From CATOSD01 sp965226695 (GTDB lineage Bacteria > Chloroflexota > Dehalococcoidia > Lucifugimonadales > CATOSD01), in NCBI GenBank assembly GCA_965226695.1, contig OZ245405.1:1488001-1552000 (forward strand): a stretch of 64,000 nt of DNA. Direction: 5' to 3'. How positions within the stretch are numbered: the stretch's first letter is position 1; each line of letters opens with the position of its first letter. Position numbers and translations under genes: made by a program. Below are positions 17,393 through 26,005 of the stretch, in pieces. Under the pieces are notes generated by a model. It was not told where the DNA came from, made no database searches, and worked only from the letters and a program-made list of their open reading frames with translations.

Positions 17393-18370
17393 CTAGCCGA
17401 CACGCGTCGTGCCCAGCTCTCGAATAATCCGCTCGGCGTCCTCGCAGATCTGACGCACCACGTCCGCCGCGGGGCGAACTTCCTCGACCTGCCCCGCGCC
17501 CTGGCCAACGTAAACTGAGGAGATTTCCGGGTCTTGACGTGCACGGGCGGCTGCCACTTCCGTAACCAGCTCCTCCCGGTTGGCCAGGATATCCGCATCC
17601 CGGCCGTCCCATTCACGCACGAGGCGATTGCGGTACACGCGGCCGGCTATACCTTCCGGCCAAGACGAATCGCCGAGCAGGTCGTAGAGCCGCGTAAAGG
17701 CCGTGTCCTGTCCGTCGGACAAGATTATCCGCTCTTTGAATGCCTCCGGCACCTCCACCGCATCCGGCGTGGCCAGCAGGGCCGTGCCCAGTGAGGCACC
17801 CTGGGCACCCGCGGCCAGAACCGCGGCAAGGGCCCTCCCCGAGGTTATGCCGCCGGCGGCCAGAACCGGCACCTCGGGGTATCGTTCAACTAGGTCTACC
17901 AGCAGCGGCAGCAAGTTCATCCGGCCGGTGTGGCCGCCGGCCTCGTTGCCCTGGGCCAGCAGCACGTCGGCTCCGGCCAGCACCGCAAGTTCCGCCAACT
18001 CCGCCGACTGCACCTGGCAGATGGTGAATGCGCCGGCGTCTTTCGCCCGGCTCAGCCAGGGCTGCGGGTCGGTGAATGAGAAGACCACCACCGGCACGCG
18101 CTCCTCCAAGACAGTCTCGAAGTTGGTCGGGTCGGCCCCGATGCGCTGAGTGATGAACCCCACGCCAAAGGGCTGGTCGGTCCGCAACCTGATGAGCGCT
18201 AGCTGCTGGCGCAGCCAGCCGGGGCCGAGCTCGTTGGTTCCGCCAAAGGTGCCCAACCCGCCGGCCTCCGAGACCGCGGCGGCCAATTGGCCGCCGCTGT
18301 GGTTGCTCATTGGGGCGGACATAACGGGGAAGCCCAGACCCAGCAGTTCTGTAAATCGGGTTCGCAGCAT
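17393..18370 (-). CDS. Nitronate monooxygenase (2-nitropropane dioxygenase family)
   Basis: A 325-aa FMN TIM-barrel protein. Visible signatures are FPVMSAPMSN near the start, the GNEAGGHTGR phosphate/active-site loop in the middle, and VLAAGGITSGRA plus GAQGASLGTALLAT for FMN phosphate binding. The family oxidises alkyl nitronates to carbonyl compounds and nitrite, or includes enoyl reductases (FabK-like). It is convergent with the DUF1989 gene (18 bp apart) and lies 29 bp downstream of the methyltransferase on the same strand, so these two probably form an operon. The physiological substrate is not evident. Confidence 0.87.
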   Translation of the reverse strand: MLRTRFTELLGLGFPVMSAPMSNHSGGQLAAAVSEAGGLGTFGGTNELGPGWLRQQLALIRLRTDQPFGVGFITQRIGADPTNFETVLEERVPVVVFSFTDPQPWLSRAKDAGAFTICQVQSAELAELAVLAGADVLLAQGNEAGGHTGRMNLLPLLVDLVERYPEVPVLAAGGITSGRALAAVLAAGAQGASLGTALLATPDAVEVPEAFKERIILSDGQDTAFTRLYDLLGDSSWPEGIAGRVYRNRLVREWDGRDADILANREELVTEVAAARARQDPEISSVYVGQGAGQVEEVRPAADVVRQICEDAERIIRELGTTRVG

Positions 18371-18399
18371 TGGTGGTTCACCCCAAGTCGAGTTGTAGG

Positions 18400-19491
18400 C
18401 TATTGTGGCTTCTCAGCCGTGATGATGGCCAGCTGCGTGGGTAGAGCAGTCTCCCTGATGTTAGCGAAGCCAGAATCCGCCAGCCAGGAGACATACTCTT
18501 CACCGTGGCGGTCGCCGGCTCCCGGGCTGAAACCGATCAGCACGTACAGGTCCATCATGGTGTCCAGGAAGCTGCGCTCAGGACTGAAATCCAGCCGCAT
18601 GAAGTCTTGAACGATGACCATGCCCCCCGGCACCAGTGCATCGTAGGCGCGGCGGATCACACGGCGGCACTCCGATTCCGACTTGATGAGCACGACTCCG
18701 GATATCAGGACCACGTCGCTGTCACTGCCCAGTTCCACCTCATCGAAGTCCCCTTCCACCAGTCCGATGCGGTCCTCGAGGCCGCTCTCCGCAATCTGCT
18801 CCGCCGCAATCTCCAGGGGCTCCTTCACATCGACGACGTAAGCCTTCAGTTCCGGGTTGTGATGGCAGAGAGCGATGCTGTAGCTACCGGCGCCTCCGCC
18901 CAGGTCCAGCATCTTCCTCTTGCCCCTGAGGTCCACGCTACTCACCAGGTTGTCCGCCTGGCCAGCCACCGCCCGATTGTGCTGGCCGTTCATGTAATCG
19001 GACCAGTAGGTTGGGACGTCCGTGAAGCCGTTTTCAAACGGAAGCTCGGTTCTGCCCTCTATGATGAGCTTGTCCAGGTTGCCCCAGCTTCGCCAATAGT
19101 TTGTGATGTGCAGCACCAGGTCGCCGACGTAGCCTTGCTTGCCCGGCACGAGATGGGCGGCGGACATGGCGGAGTTCGTGTACCTGTCCTCGCCGACTTT
19201 CTCCAGCAGTCCCAGGGCCACGTTCGCCTCGAGGAAGGCCGTCATGAACCGTGGCGCAGCGCCCAGGCGGTCGGAGATCTGTCGCGAGTTCAGTGATTCC
19301 TCCTCGAGAAGCGGGAACATCTTCAGGTTGATGCCCGCCCTCACGACGGCAGAGTTCCAGTACTGGCGACTCAGCTCGTTTACCCATTCCGGGCTTGTTT
19401 CGATTGCTGAAGCTAGTCTCGTGTTGATTTTATCACCTCGTGTCTCGGCTCGCGACGGAGCGCTAGGAATGGTATCTCTGGTTGAGTGCAA
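18400..19491 (-). CDS. SAM-dependent O-methyltransferase (hydroxyneurine/acetylserotonin type)
   Basis: A 363-aa protein with an N-terminal winged-helix dimerisation domain (INLKMFPLLEEESLNSRQIS) and a C-terminal Rossmann domain with SAM motif I LDLGGGAGSYSIAL and motif VPGGMVIVQDF. It resembles multidrug/antibiotic and plant-type O-methyltransferases. The open frame begins at TTG 19491 with a weak site. A better Shine-Dalgarno (GAGGTGAT) sits about 55 bp further in, but it is followed by ATC rather than a canonical start, so the true start is uncertain. It is probably co-transcribed with the nitronate monooxygenase. Confidence 0.83.
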   Translation of the reverse strand: MHSTRDTIPSAPSRAETRGDKINTRLASAIETSPEWVNELSRQYWNSAVVRAGINLKMFPLLEEESLNSRQISDRLGAAPRFMTAFLEANVALGLLEKVGEDRYTNSAMSAAHLVPGKQGYVGDLVLHITNYWRSWGNLDKLIIEGRTELPFENGFTDVPTYWSDYMNGQHNRAVAGQADNLVSSVDLRGKRKMLDLGGGAGSYSIALCHHNPELKAYVVDVKEPLEIAAEQIAESGLEDRIGLVEGDFDEVELGSDSDVVLISGVVLIKSESECRRVIRRAYDALVPGGMVIVQDFMRLDFSPERSFLDTMMDLYVLIGFSPGAGDRHGEEYVSWLADSGFANIRETALPTQLAIITAEKPQ

Positions 19492-19931
19492 TTCCCCGGC
19501 AGCCTGATCGTACCGCGTGCGTAGATGTTGTGACGACTAGGTCAGGCTCGAAGGCCGGACCGCACAGGGCAGCAGGGGGAAGTCAGTTCTCCGCCCGTGG
19601 CACCGCCGGCAAAGTCCGCAAGGCGGCATTGGCAAAGGAGGCCGGCGGCAGGGCTGGAAACTGGGGGACTGGAGAGAGGGAGCCGTAGTCCCGTAGGGTT
19701 GGGTGAGGAAGCTAAGGCTCGCAAGGGAGGACATGCCGTTGGCGGCCGCGCACTCGCGCGACCGTCAAGTAGCGGCTTTTCGGTTTACGTTTGTTGCGAC
19801 ATCTATGCATGGCATCTGTGCGGCACGCCCGCGGGACATCGTCTACGATTACCGAGATTAATCCTCACCTGACCTTCCGCCACGAGTCTAGCAGGCAGAT
19901 TGGGGAGGGTCAAGTCAACCCATCGGACCGA

Positions 19932-20040
19932 GACTGTCCCAGATTACTAGGCGGACAACACGCGGAGGGCCCCTGCCCCCCTGGGTTCCCGCGTTCGCGG
20001 GAATGACGATTTCTGTCGCACCTAGTAATCTGACACAGGC
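19932..20040. repeat. MITE-like element with 20-bp imperfect terminal inverted repeats
   Basis: The left end GACTGTCCCAGATTACTAGG and the complement of the right end, GCCTGTGTCAGATTACTAGG, match at 17 of 20 positions. The centre has a CCCGCGTTCGCGGG hairpin followed by AATGACG. There is no coding capacity. The region 19492-19931 before it shows no gene. Confidence 0.7.
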
Positions 20041-20057
20041 TCCATCCGCGGCATCAC

Positions 20058-20086
20058 TTGACATGCCCCTTTCGAACGCATACCAT
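20058..20086 (+). promoter_or_regulatory. Sigma70-like promoter for the cobalamin operon
   Basis: A perfect -35 box TTGACA (20058-20063), a 17-bp spacer and a -10-like TACCAT (20081-20086). Transcription would start near 20093, shortly before the riboswitch. Confidence 0.65.
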
Positions 20087-20110
20087 TCCCCGCACCACTG
20101 ACATACAGCA

Positions 20111-20280
20111 AACTGCCCGTTCAGGTGCCCGTCCAGGGAGAATAGGGAAGGCGGTGAGAAGCCGCCGCGGTAGCGCCACTGTAAGCGGGATTTGGTGCCG
20201 GGGGCCCACTGCCGAGATTTTGAATGGCAAGGGTCCGGCGGACGAAATCCACCCGCAAGCCAGGAGACCTGCCTGATACG
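20111..20280 (+). promoter_or_regulatory. Cobalamin riboswitch
   Basis: This leader has the conserved landmarks of the adenosylcobalamin-type aptamer in order: CAGGTGCCC, GGGAA with GGCGGTGAGAAGCCGCC, GCGGTAGCGCCACTGTAA, and the B12 box GCCAGGAGACCTGCC (20259-20273). All genes downstream are for corrinoid uptake or lower-loop assembly, as expected for B12-repressed control. Ligand binding should fold the leader so that the downstream hairpin (20353-20385) forms and shuts off expression. Confidence 0.93.
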
Positions 20281-20352
20281 GGGGGTTACCACTCTCCGCA
20301 GCAGAGAGGGTTCCTCGGCCGTCGAGCACCAGCCCGGGCCGGAGCGAAAGCG

Positions 20353-20385
20353 ACACCTCCAGCGGAGAACCGCCGGAGGTGTTTT
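20353..20385 (+). terminator. Riboswitch expression platform: hairpin with U-run overlapping the btuC ribosome binding site
   Basis: ACACCTCC (20353-20360) pairs with GGAGGTGT (20375-20382). GCGG/CCGC extends the stem beyond one mismatch, with an AGAA loop, and TTTT follows at 20382-20385. The 3' arm contains the Shine-Dalgarno sequence of btuC, so the same hairpin could stop transcription, block ribosome binding, or both. Confidence 0.75.
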
Positions 20386-20386
20386 C

Positions 20387-21466
20387 TTGTCGAGGGCCCT
20401 TGGATCCGCCACCCTGCGCGGCTACCGCCAAGCCGGCGTCGTTTCTCGACTGGCGGTGGGATCCTCAGTTCTCGGGCTGTTGATTCTCGCGGTGTCGCTG
20501 GTCTCGCTTAGCGTCGGACCAGTCAACATTCCGGTCGGCCACGTCGCCTCCATAGTGTTGTCCGTGTTCGGACTCGACCTCGCCGACTTCGGGCGCACCG
20601 AGCAGTTGGTCATCGAGCAGATCAGGCTTCCCAGGATAGTGGTGGGAGCGTCGGTCGGCGCCGCGTTGGGAGTTGCCGGGGCGACCATGCAGGGGCTGTT
20701 CCGCAACCCGATGGCAGACCCCGGAATCATAGGCGTGTCCGCCGGCGGCGCCGTTGGTGCTGTTGTGGCTATCGCCACCGGAATGGCGGGCCTGTTCTTT
20801 CTCGCGCTTCCTACTTTCGCATTCGTGGGGGCCATTTCGGCCACGTTCCTTGTCTACGGCATCGCCGCCGTCGGCGGTCGCTTCTCGATGGCCACGCTGC
20901 TGCTCGCCGGAGTCGCGGTCAACGCCTTCCTGGGCGCCGTCGTTTCGGCGATCATCATCGCCGTCCCCGACAACGGGGCGCTCCGCGAGATCCTGTTCTG
21001 GCTCGCCGGAGGGCTGGACTCCCGTTCCTGGGACCACGTCTGGACATCCACGCCGCTGGTCGTCGGAGGCACATTAGTGGTTCTGCTGATGTCGCGCGAC
21101 CTCAATTTGCTCATGCTGGGCGACGACGAGGCCCGGTCGATGGGGGTACGCGTGCGCATTGCGCGTCCGGCTCTTCTGGCGGCGGCGGCGCTGGCCACCG
21201 GCGCAGCCGTGGCGGTGAGCGGCACCATCGCGTTCGTGGGCCTGGTGACGCCTCACGTGCTTCGGTTGACGTTGGGGCCGGACCACCGCGTGCTGGTCCC
21301 GATGAGCGCCGCGGGAGGCGCCGTCTTCGTCATCGTGGCCGATACCGTCGCCAGGACCATCGTCCAGCCCGCCGAGTTTCGCGTTGGCGTTCTCACCGCG
21401 TTCGTGGGCGCGCCCTTCTTCATATTCCTTCTCATAAAGAACAAACGCCAGGTCTACTCGCTGTGA
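20387..21466 (+). CDS. btuC: Cobalamin (corrinoid) ABC transporter permease, FecCD/BtuC family
   Basis: A 359-aa multi-pass membrane protein. The first helix is VGSSVLGLLILAVSLVSLSV, and the family signature LPRIVVGASVGAALGVAGAT is followed by FRNPMADPGIIGVSAG. About ten hydrophobic segments are visible, as in BtuC dimers. The start is TTG 20387, placed 6 bp after GGAGGT; the frame is open further upstream but runs through the riboswitch. B12 control and the cob genes behind it make corrinoids more likely than siderophores as the cargo. Expected to form the membrane channel with two BtuD subunits. Confidence 0.9.
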   Translation: MSRALGSATLRGYRQAGVVSRLAVGSSVLGLLILAVSLVSLSVGPVNIPVGHVASIVLSVFGLDLADFGRTEQLVIEQIRLPRIVVGASVGAALGVAGATMQGLFRNPMADPGIIGVSAGGAVGAVVAIATGMAGLFFLALPTFAFVGAISATFLVYGIAAVGGRFSMATLLLAGVAVNAFLGAVVSAIIIAVPDNGALREILFWLAGGLDSRSWDHVWTSTPLVVGGTLVVLLMSRDLNLLMLGDDEARSMGVRVRIARPALLAAAALATGAAVAVSGTIAFVGLVTPHVLRLTLGPDHRVLVPMSAAGGAVFVIVADTVARTIVQPAEFRVGVLTAFVGAPFFIFLLIKNKRQVYSL

Positions 21467-21491
21467 GTCCCGCTCGTCGAAAGGAGTCCTG

Positions 21492-22661
21492 ATGACAATC
21501 GGACAGCTACGCACATTTGCCGTTCCGCTGGCCCTGTTGCTCGCGCTTGCGCTTGCGGCGTGTTCGTCGGAATCACCGGATCCGACCGCGCCCGCCGTCT
21601 CGCCGACTACCGCATCGTCCGCGGTCCCCACCACCGCACCGATCCCGACCGCTGTGCCAACTGTCGCGCCCGCCCCCACCGCAGCGCCCGCCGCGACGCC
21701 GGAGCCTGCTCTGTCACCGGTGCCGACGCCGAACGCGCTCGAGGGCGTCCAGGGGATCGTCGACCCCACAAACTTCGGCTGGCCACGTGAAGTCGAGGGA
21801 CTGAACGGGCTGGTAAGCATCCCGGCCAAGCCGCTGCGCATCATCACCGCCTCAGTTGGGCACGACGAGCTTACGTTGGCGCTGGTGCCCCGGAGCCGGT
21901 TAGTGGGGGTGGGAGGCGCTACCAAGAACTCGACATTCTCCAACGTCGCCGCGCTGGTGCAGGACATAACCGAGATTTCGCGGGACCCGGAGACGATAAT
22001 CGCCCAGGCGCCGGACGTCGTGGTTACCAGCCCGTTCTTCCCGGCGGAGGCGATCGAGTCCCTTTCAAAGACCGGGATCCCGGTAATCCAGACGGAGTTG
22101 AAACACGACCCGGAGGCGCGAATCCACGGCATTCTCTTAATGGGGTACATTTTTGGCGAGGAGGTACGCGCCCTGGAGTTCGCGGAGGAGGTGCGCGACC
22201 GGCATGACGCCCTCGTCGCGGTGACGGGCGTGGCCGAGCCTCGCCCCCGTGTGCTCGCACTCACACAGTACTCGGACAAGCTGTGGGTCGCGGGCGGCAA
22301 CTCGACAGAGGGCGGAGTCATCGTGGCCGCCGGCGGTATCAACGCGGCCGAGGAGGCGGGCATCGAGAGCAACCAGACCACCAGCCTCGAGGGCGTTATC
22401 GCCATGAATCCCGACGTTATCGTCATCGCCCAGCCGATCGAATACGGGGCCGGAGAGTTCCGACAGAGCCTGCTTGACAACGAGGCGCTGGCGGAGATTC
22501 CGGCAATCGCCGACGACCGAGTGTACGTGGTCGAGAGCAAGCACTTCACCACGCTCTCCTACTGGAACATACGAGGTGCCGAGGAACTTGCGAGTATGCT
22601 GTGGCCGGAGGACTTCCCCGAGCCATCGACGACCCCCTTCAGCCTGGCGGAGGAGCAGTGA
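21492..22661 (+). CDS. btuF: Corrinoid-binding lipoprotein of the ABC transporter (BtuF-like)
   Basis: A 389-aa substrate-binding protein. It has a lipoprotein signal peptide ending in LALAACSS (lipobox Cys near residue 24), then a ~45-residue Pro/Ala/Thr-rich tether, and two Rossmann-like lobes linked by a long helix, as in the BtuF/FhuD (helical backbone) class. Recognisable patches are PLRIITASVGHDE, DPETIIAQAPDVVVTS and LWVAGGNSTEGGVI. It lies 25 bp after btuC and overlaps btuD by TGATG. It captures corrinoid outside the membrane and delivers it to BtuC. AAGGAG precedes the ATG. Confidence 0.88.
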   Translation: MTIGQLRTFAVPLALLLALALAACSSESPDPTAPAVSPTTASSAVPTTAPIPTAVPTVAPAPTAAPAATPEPALSPVPTPNALEGVQGIVDPTNFGWPREVEGLNGLVSIPAKPLRIITASVGHDELTLALVPRSRLVGVGGATKNSTFSNVAALVQDITEISRDPETIIAQAPDVVVTSPFFPAEAIESLSKTGIPVIQTELKHDPEARIHGILLMGYIFGEEVRALEFAEEVRDRHDALVAVTGVAEPRPRVLALTQYSDKLWVAGGNSTEGGVIVAAGGINAAEEAGIESNQTTSLEGVIAMNPDVIVIAQPIEYGAGEFRQSLLDNEALAEIPAIADDRVYVVESKHFTTLSYWNIRGAEELASMLWPEDFPEPSTTPFSLAEEQ

Positions 22662-23551
22662 TGGACGGACCAAATCAGGCAATCGACGCCAGGGACGTCA
22701 CCTACGAGGTCGACGGGAAGATTCTTCTGCACGGTGTAGACCTGTGCGCCAGCGAGGGTCAGCTCGTCGGCCTGATAGGCCCCAACGGCGCCGGGAAGTC
22801 CACGTTGCTGAGGACCATATCCGGCGCCCTGGGGCACCGAGACGGCGTGGTGAAGTTGGAAGGCACCAATATCAAGTCTCTGTCTTCCAGGGAGGTCGCC
22901 ACGGGGCTCGCGCTCGTTCCGCAGATCGCCCCGTACACGCACGGCTTCACGGCGGTCGAGCTGGTGCTGATGGGCAGATACCCGCACCTTGGCCGCTTTC
23001 AGATCGAGGGCAGCAAGGACGAGGGCATCGCCCGGGACGCGATGCGGCTTACGGAGACGGAGTCGTTCACCGACCGGACGCTCGACACCCTGTCCGGCGG
23101 TGAGCGCCAGCGCGTGTTCGTCGCGCGCGCCCTGGCGCAGCAGCCCCGCATACTGCTGCTGGACGAACCGACGTCGAACCTGGACGTGCTCCACCAGCTC
23201 AAGGTGCTCGACCTTGTCCGCGAGCTCGTCGACGACGGACTTACGGCCGTCGCGGCCATCCACGACCTGAACCTGGCGGCCCGGTACTGCGACAGGCTGG
23301 TGCTGCTGCAACAAGGACGAGTGCTCGCGGAAGGGCCGCCCGCCGAGGTGCTGACGCCTGAGACGATAGAATCAGCCTTCGGGGTGAAGTCGGCGGTCTA
23401 CCGGGACCCGATTACCGGGGCGCTCGCGATAAGCCTCATCGGGCCGGCCGACGAGCATTCCGCGAATAGGAAGGGCACCCGCCGAGGCATCGAATCCAAT
23501 GCACCGGCGGTCCCAGGCAGGGACGGGGCGGCCGCCGTGCGGGGGAGGTGA
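22661..23551 (+). CDS. btuD: Corrinoid ABC transporter ATP-binding protein (BtuD-like)
   Basis: A 296-aa ATPase with Walker A GPNGAGKST (near residue 40), signature LSGGERQRVF, Walker B RILLLDEPTSNLD and the switch His in IHDLNLAARYC. The ATG (22661) overlaps the btuF stop as TGATG, so it is translationally coupled; an upstream frame extension to 22601 is inside btuF and not used. The ~40-residue tail after EHSANRKGTRRG is not part of the ATPase core and has no recognised motif. It drives import through BtuC. Confidence 0.93.
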   Translation: MDGPNQAIDARDVTYEVDGKILLHGVDLCASEGQLVGLIGPNGAGKSTLLRTISGALGHRDGVVKLEGTNIKSLSSREVATGLALVPQIAPYTHGFTAVELVLMGRYPHLGRFQIEGSKDEGIARDAMRLTETESFTDRTLDTLSGGERQRVFVARALAQQPRILLLDEPTSNLDVLHQLKVLDLVRELVDDGLTAVAAIHDLNLAARYCDRLVLLQQGRVLAEGPPAEVLTPETIESAFGVKSAVYRDPITGALAISLIGPADEHSANRKGTRRGIESNAPAVPGRDGAAAVRGR

Positions 23552-23554
23552 AGC

Positions 23555-24130
23555 GTGAGCGGACCGGAGAGTGGAGAACGACCTGACGGGCTGGTGAAGC
23601 ACCGTAGAGTCCGGCACGGGCTGGTGATCGTCAACACGGGCGAGGGTAAGGGCAAGACCACGGCGGCCCTGGGGGTGATCTTCCGCGCCTGGGGCAGGGA
23701 CTTTCGCATCAGGATGTTCCAGTTCATCAAGCACACGGGCGCCAGGTTCGGCGAGCACCGGGCTGCGGCCAAGCTGGGCATACCTATCGAGGGCCTGGGC
23801 GACGGCTTCACGTGGCTGTCGAAGGACATGGACAGGACGGCCGCCCTCGCCGTGGAGCAGTGGGAGCGCTGCAAGGGCACCATCTTGGACGGCGACGAGG
23901 AGGTAGTCGTGCTGGACGAATTCACATACGCGATGCACTACGGCTGGGTCCAGGTCGGCGACGTCGTCGACACGCTGAAGAGGCGGCCCGACACGATGCA
24001 CGTCATAATCACCGGGCGGTACGCCCCCCAGGAGCTGATCGACTGCGCCGACCTTGTCACCGAGATGAGGCTGATCAAGCATCCCTACGAGGACAAGGGA
24101 ATCAGGGCGCAGCAGGGGATAGAGTTCTAG
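23555..24130 (+). CDS. cobO: Cob(I)yrinic acid a,c-diamide / cob(I)alamin adenosyltransferase (CobA/CobO/BtuR type)
   Basis: A 191-aa protein with the P-loop variant NTGEGKGKTTAALG near residue 30, the VVLDEFTYAMHYGW box, and the C-terminal HPYEDKGIRAQQGIEF typical of CobO. It transfers the adenosyl group of ATP to the cobalt of reduced corrinoids, trapping imported corrinoid in the cell. The GTG start (23555) is 4 bp after btuD with GGGGGAGGTG just upstream. Length and motifs match the family closely. Confidence 0.93.
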   Translation: MSGPESGERPDGLVKHRRVRHGLVIVNTGEGKGKTTAALGVIFRAWGRDFRIRMFQFIKHTGARFGEHRAAAKLGIPIEGLGDGFTWLSKDMDRTAALAVEQWERCKGTILDGDEEVVVLDEFTYAMHYGWVQVGDVVDTLKRRPDTMHVIITGRYAPQELIDCADLVTEMRLIKHPYEDKGIRAQQGIEF

Positions 24131-24132
24131 CG

Positions 24133-25210
24133 ATGAACATCCAAGAAGTGGTCGCGGGAATCAAACCGGCTGACGCCCGCGCCATGCGGGCCGCCGAGCT
24201 GAGGCAGGGCCGCCTCACAAAGCCGCCCGGCAGCCTGGGACGGCTTGAGGAGCTGTCCGTCCGGCTCGCGGGGATGTTCGGGACGACGCGCCCAGTGCCG
24301 CGCGGCAAGATGATAGTCGTCGCCGCGGCGGACCACGGCGTGGTGGCCCAGGGCGTTACCGGCTACCCGCAAGAGGTCACGGGGCAGATGGTGCTCAACT
24401 TCCTGTCGGGCGGCGCGGCGGTCAGCGTCATGGCGAGGAGGGCGGGCGTGGAGTTGGTCATCGTGGATGCCGGCGTCGCCGCGCCGCTGCCCGACCACCC
24501 CGGCCTGCTATCGGTGGGCGTGGGCAGGGGCCGCCGACATGACGCACGGCCCGGCCATGACCCGCGAGCAGGCCGAGGCGTGCGTGGCCGCAGGAGTCCG
24601 GATAGCGACGGAGGCGGCGGAACGCGGCGCCGACATCATCGGCACAGGCGACATGGGAATCGGCAATACGACGGCGTCGAGCGCCATAGCCGCGGCGGTG
24701 ACCGGCAAGCCACCGAGCGAGACGACCGGTCGGGGCACAGGCCGAAACGACCGCGAGATGCGGCACAAGATTGGCGTCGTCGAGCGTGCCCTGGCAGTCA
24801 ATCGCCCCGACCCCGCGGACGGGCTGGACGTGCTCGCGAAGGTGGGTGGTTTCGAGATAGGGGTGCTGGCCGGCGTGGTGCTCGGCGCCGCGCTCGCGCG
24901 GAGGGTCGCGGTGCTCGACGGGTTCATCTCCGGCGCCGCCGGCCTCATCGCGCACAGCCTGTCCCCGCACGTGAGAGACTACATGTTAGCGGGTCACGTG
25001 TCGGCCGAGCCGGGGCACAGGATCATTCTGTCTCACCTGGGGCTGGAGCCGCTGCTGGACCTTGGCATGAGGTTGGGAGAGGGTACGGGCGCGGTGCTGG
25101 CCATCGGCCTCGTCGAAGCGTCCGCGGCGTGCCTCGCCGAGATGGCGACCTTCGACGAAGCGGGGGTTTCGGACAGGGAACCGGATGACGGGGGCGGGCA
25201 ACAGGAGTGA
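24133..25210 (+). pseudogene. cobT: Nicotinate-nucleotide--dimethylbenzimidazole phosphoribosyltransferase, frameshifted
   Basis: The N-terminal ~130 codons (NIQEVVAG..., LTKPPGSLGRLE, AAADHGVVAQGVTGYPQEVT) and the C-terminal ~225 codons (MTHGPAMTREQA, TGDMGIGNTTASSA, the RNDREMRHKIGVV region, SPHVRDYMLAGHVSAEPGH) are both strongly CobT-like but lie in different frames. The switch is at about 24525-24535, where one extra base in GGGGCCGCCGAC is enough to explain it. Removing it gives a normal-length CobT that activates the lower-ligand base as alpha-ribazole phosphate. The 3' end overlaps cobS by GTGA. It may be a sequencing or assembly error, since every motif on both sides is preserved. Confidence 0.88.
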
Positions 25211-25968
25211 GAGACCTGCGGACGGCGATAGGCTTTCTGACCGTCCTTCCCGTCGCGCCCCGCGCCGCGCCGCGCATGGGGCGGGCGCGGGCCTACTTCC
25301 CCGTCGTGGGCCTAGCGCTTGGGGCCGCGCTGGCGGGCCTGGACTATGCGGCGAGGCTGGCACTGCCGCTGCCCGTGATCGGCGCGGTGCTGGTCGTTGC
25401 GTTGCTGGTGCTGACGCGCGCGATACACGTCGAGGGCTTTCTCGACTGTTGCGACGGTCTGTTCGGCGGCTACTCCCCCGCGAGAAGGCTCGAAATCCTG
25501 CGCGACACCCACGTGGGCGCGTTCGCCGTCGCCGGCGGAGCCGGCCTTTTGCTTCTGAAATGGTCGCTGCTCGCGGGCGTCCCGGGCGAAATCCGCCCCG
25601 GCCTGCTGTTCGTGTTCCCGTGCCTCTCGCGGCTGGGGATGCTCGCGACGATGGCCGCGTTCGCGTACGTCCGGGAACAGGGGCTAGGCACGGCGTTTCA
25701 GTGCGGAACGGCCCGCTGGCAGGTGCCGTTCGGAATCGTCACGGCCCTTGTGGCGAGCGTGGCGATGCTGGGATACGCGGGGCCGATCCTGCTCGGGGCG
25801 GCCATCGTCGTCTCGATGGGGCTGGGCCGGTGGATTTCGGGTATGCTGGGCGGTATGACAGGGGACGCCTACGGCGCCGTGAACGAGGTGGCGGAGGTGG
25901 CGGTGCTGCTGCTGGGGGTCGCCCTGTTACCGCTGTTCCCCGAACTGTACCGGACACCACTGTGGTAG
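25207..25968 (+). CDS. cobS: Adenosylcobinamide-GDP ribazoletransferase (cobalamin synthase)
   Basis: A 253-aa integral membrane protein with the CobS signatures AIGFLTVLPV at the N-terminus, HVEGFLDCCDGLFGGYSPAR, the metal-binding Asp/His cluster ILRDTHVGAFAV, and GMTGDAYGAVNEVAEV near the end. It joins adenosylcobinamide-GDP and alpha-ribazole(-phosphate) in the last steps of B12 assembly. The GTG start at 25207 overlaps the stop of the preceding gene as GTGA, so it is coupled to cobT translation. Five to six hydrophobic helices are visible. Confidence 0.93.
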   Translation: MRDLRTAIGFLTVLPVAPRAAPRMGRARAYFPVVGLALGAALAGLDYAARLALPLPVIGAVLVVALLVLTRAIHVEGFLDCCDGLFGGYSPARRLEILRDTHVGAFAVAGGAGLLLLKWSLLAGVPGEIRPGLLFVFPCLSRLGMLATMAAFAYVREQGLGTAFQCGTARWQVPFGIVTALVASVAMLGYAGPILLGAAIVVSMGLGRWISGMLGGMTGDAYGAVNEVAEVAVLLLGVALLPLFPELYRTPLW

Positions 25969-26005
25969 GTGGGCGCGGTACGCAGAGCTCTCCGGGAGGT
26001 CGAAA

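Noticed and set aside
20192..20386. Upstream extension of the btuC frame
   Set aside because: It would run through the conserved riboswitch core; the GGAGGT-spaced TTG at 20387 is better supported.
21074..22552. 492-codon open frame on the - strand across btuC/btuF
   Set aside because: It is a low-complexity Ser/Thr/Ala-rich translation opposite two clear transporter genes.
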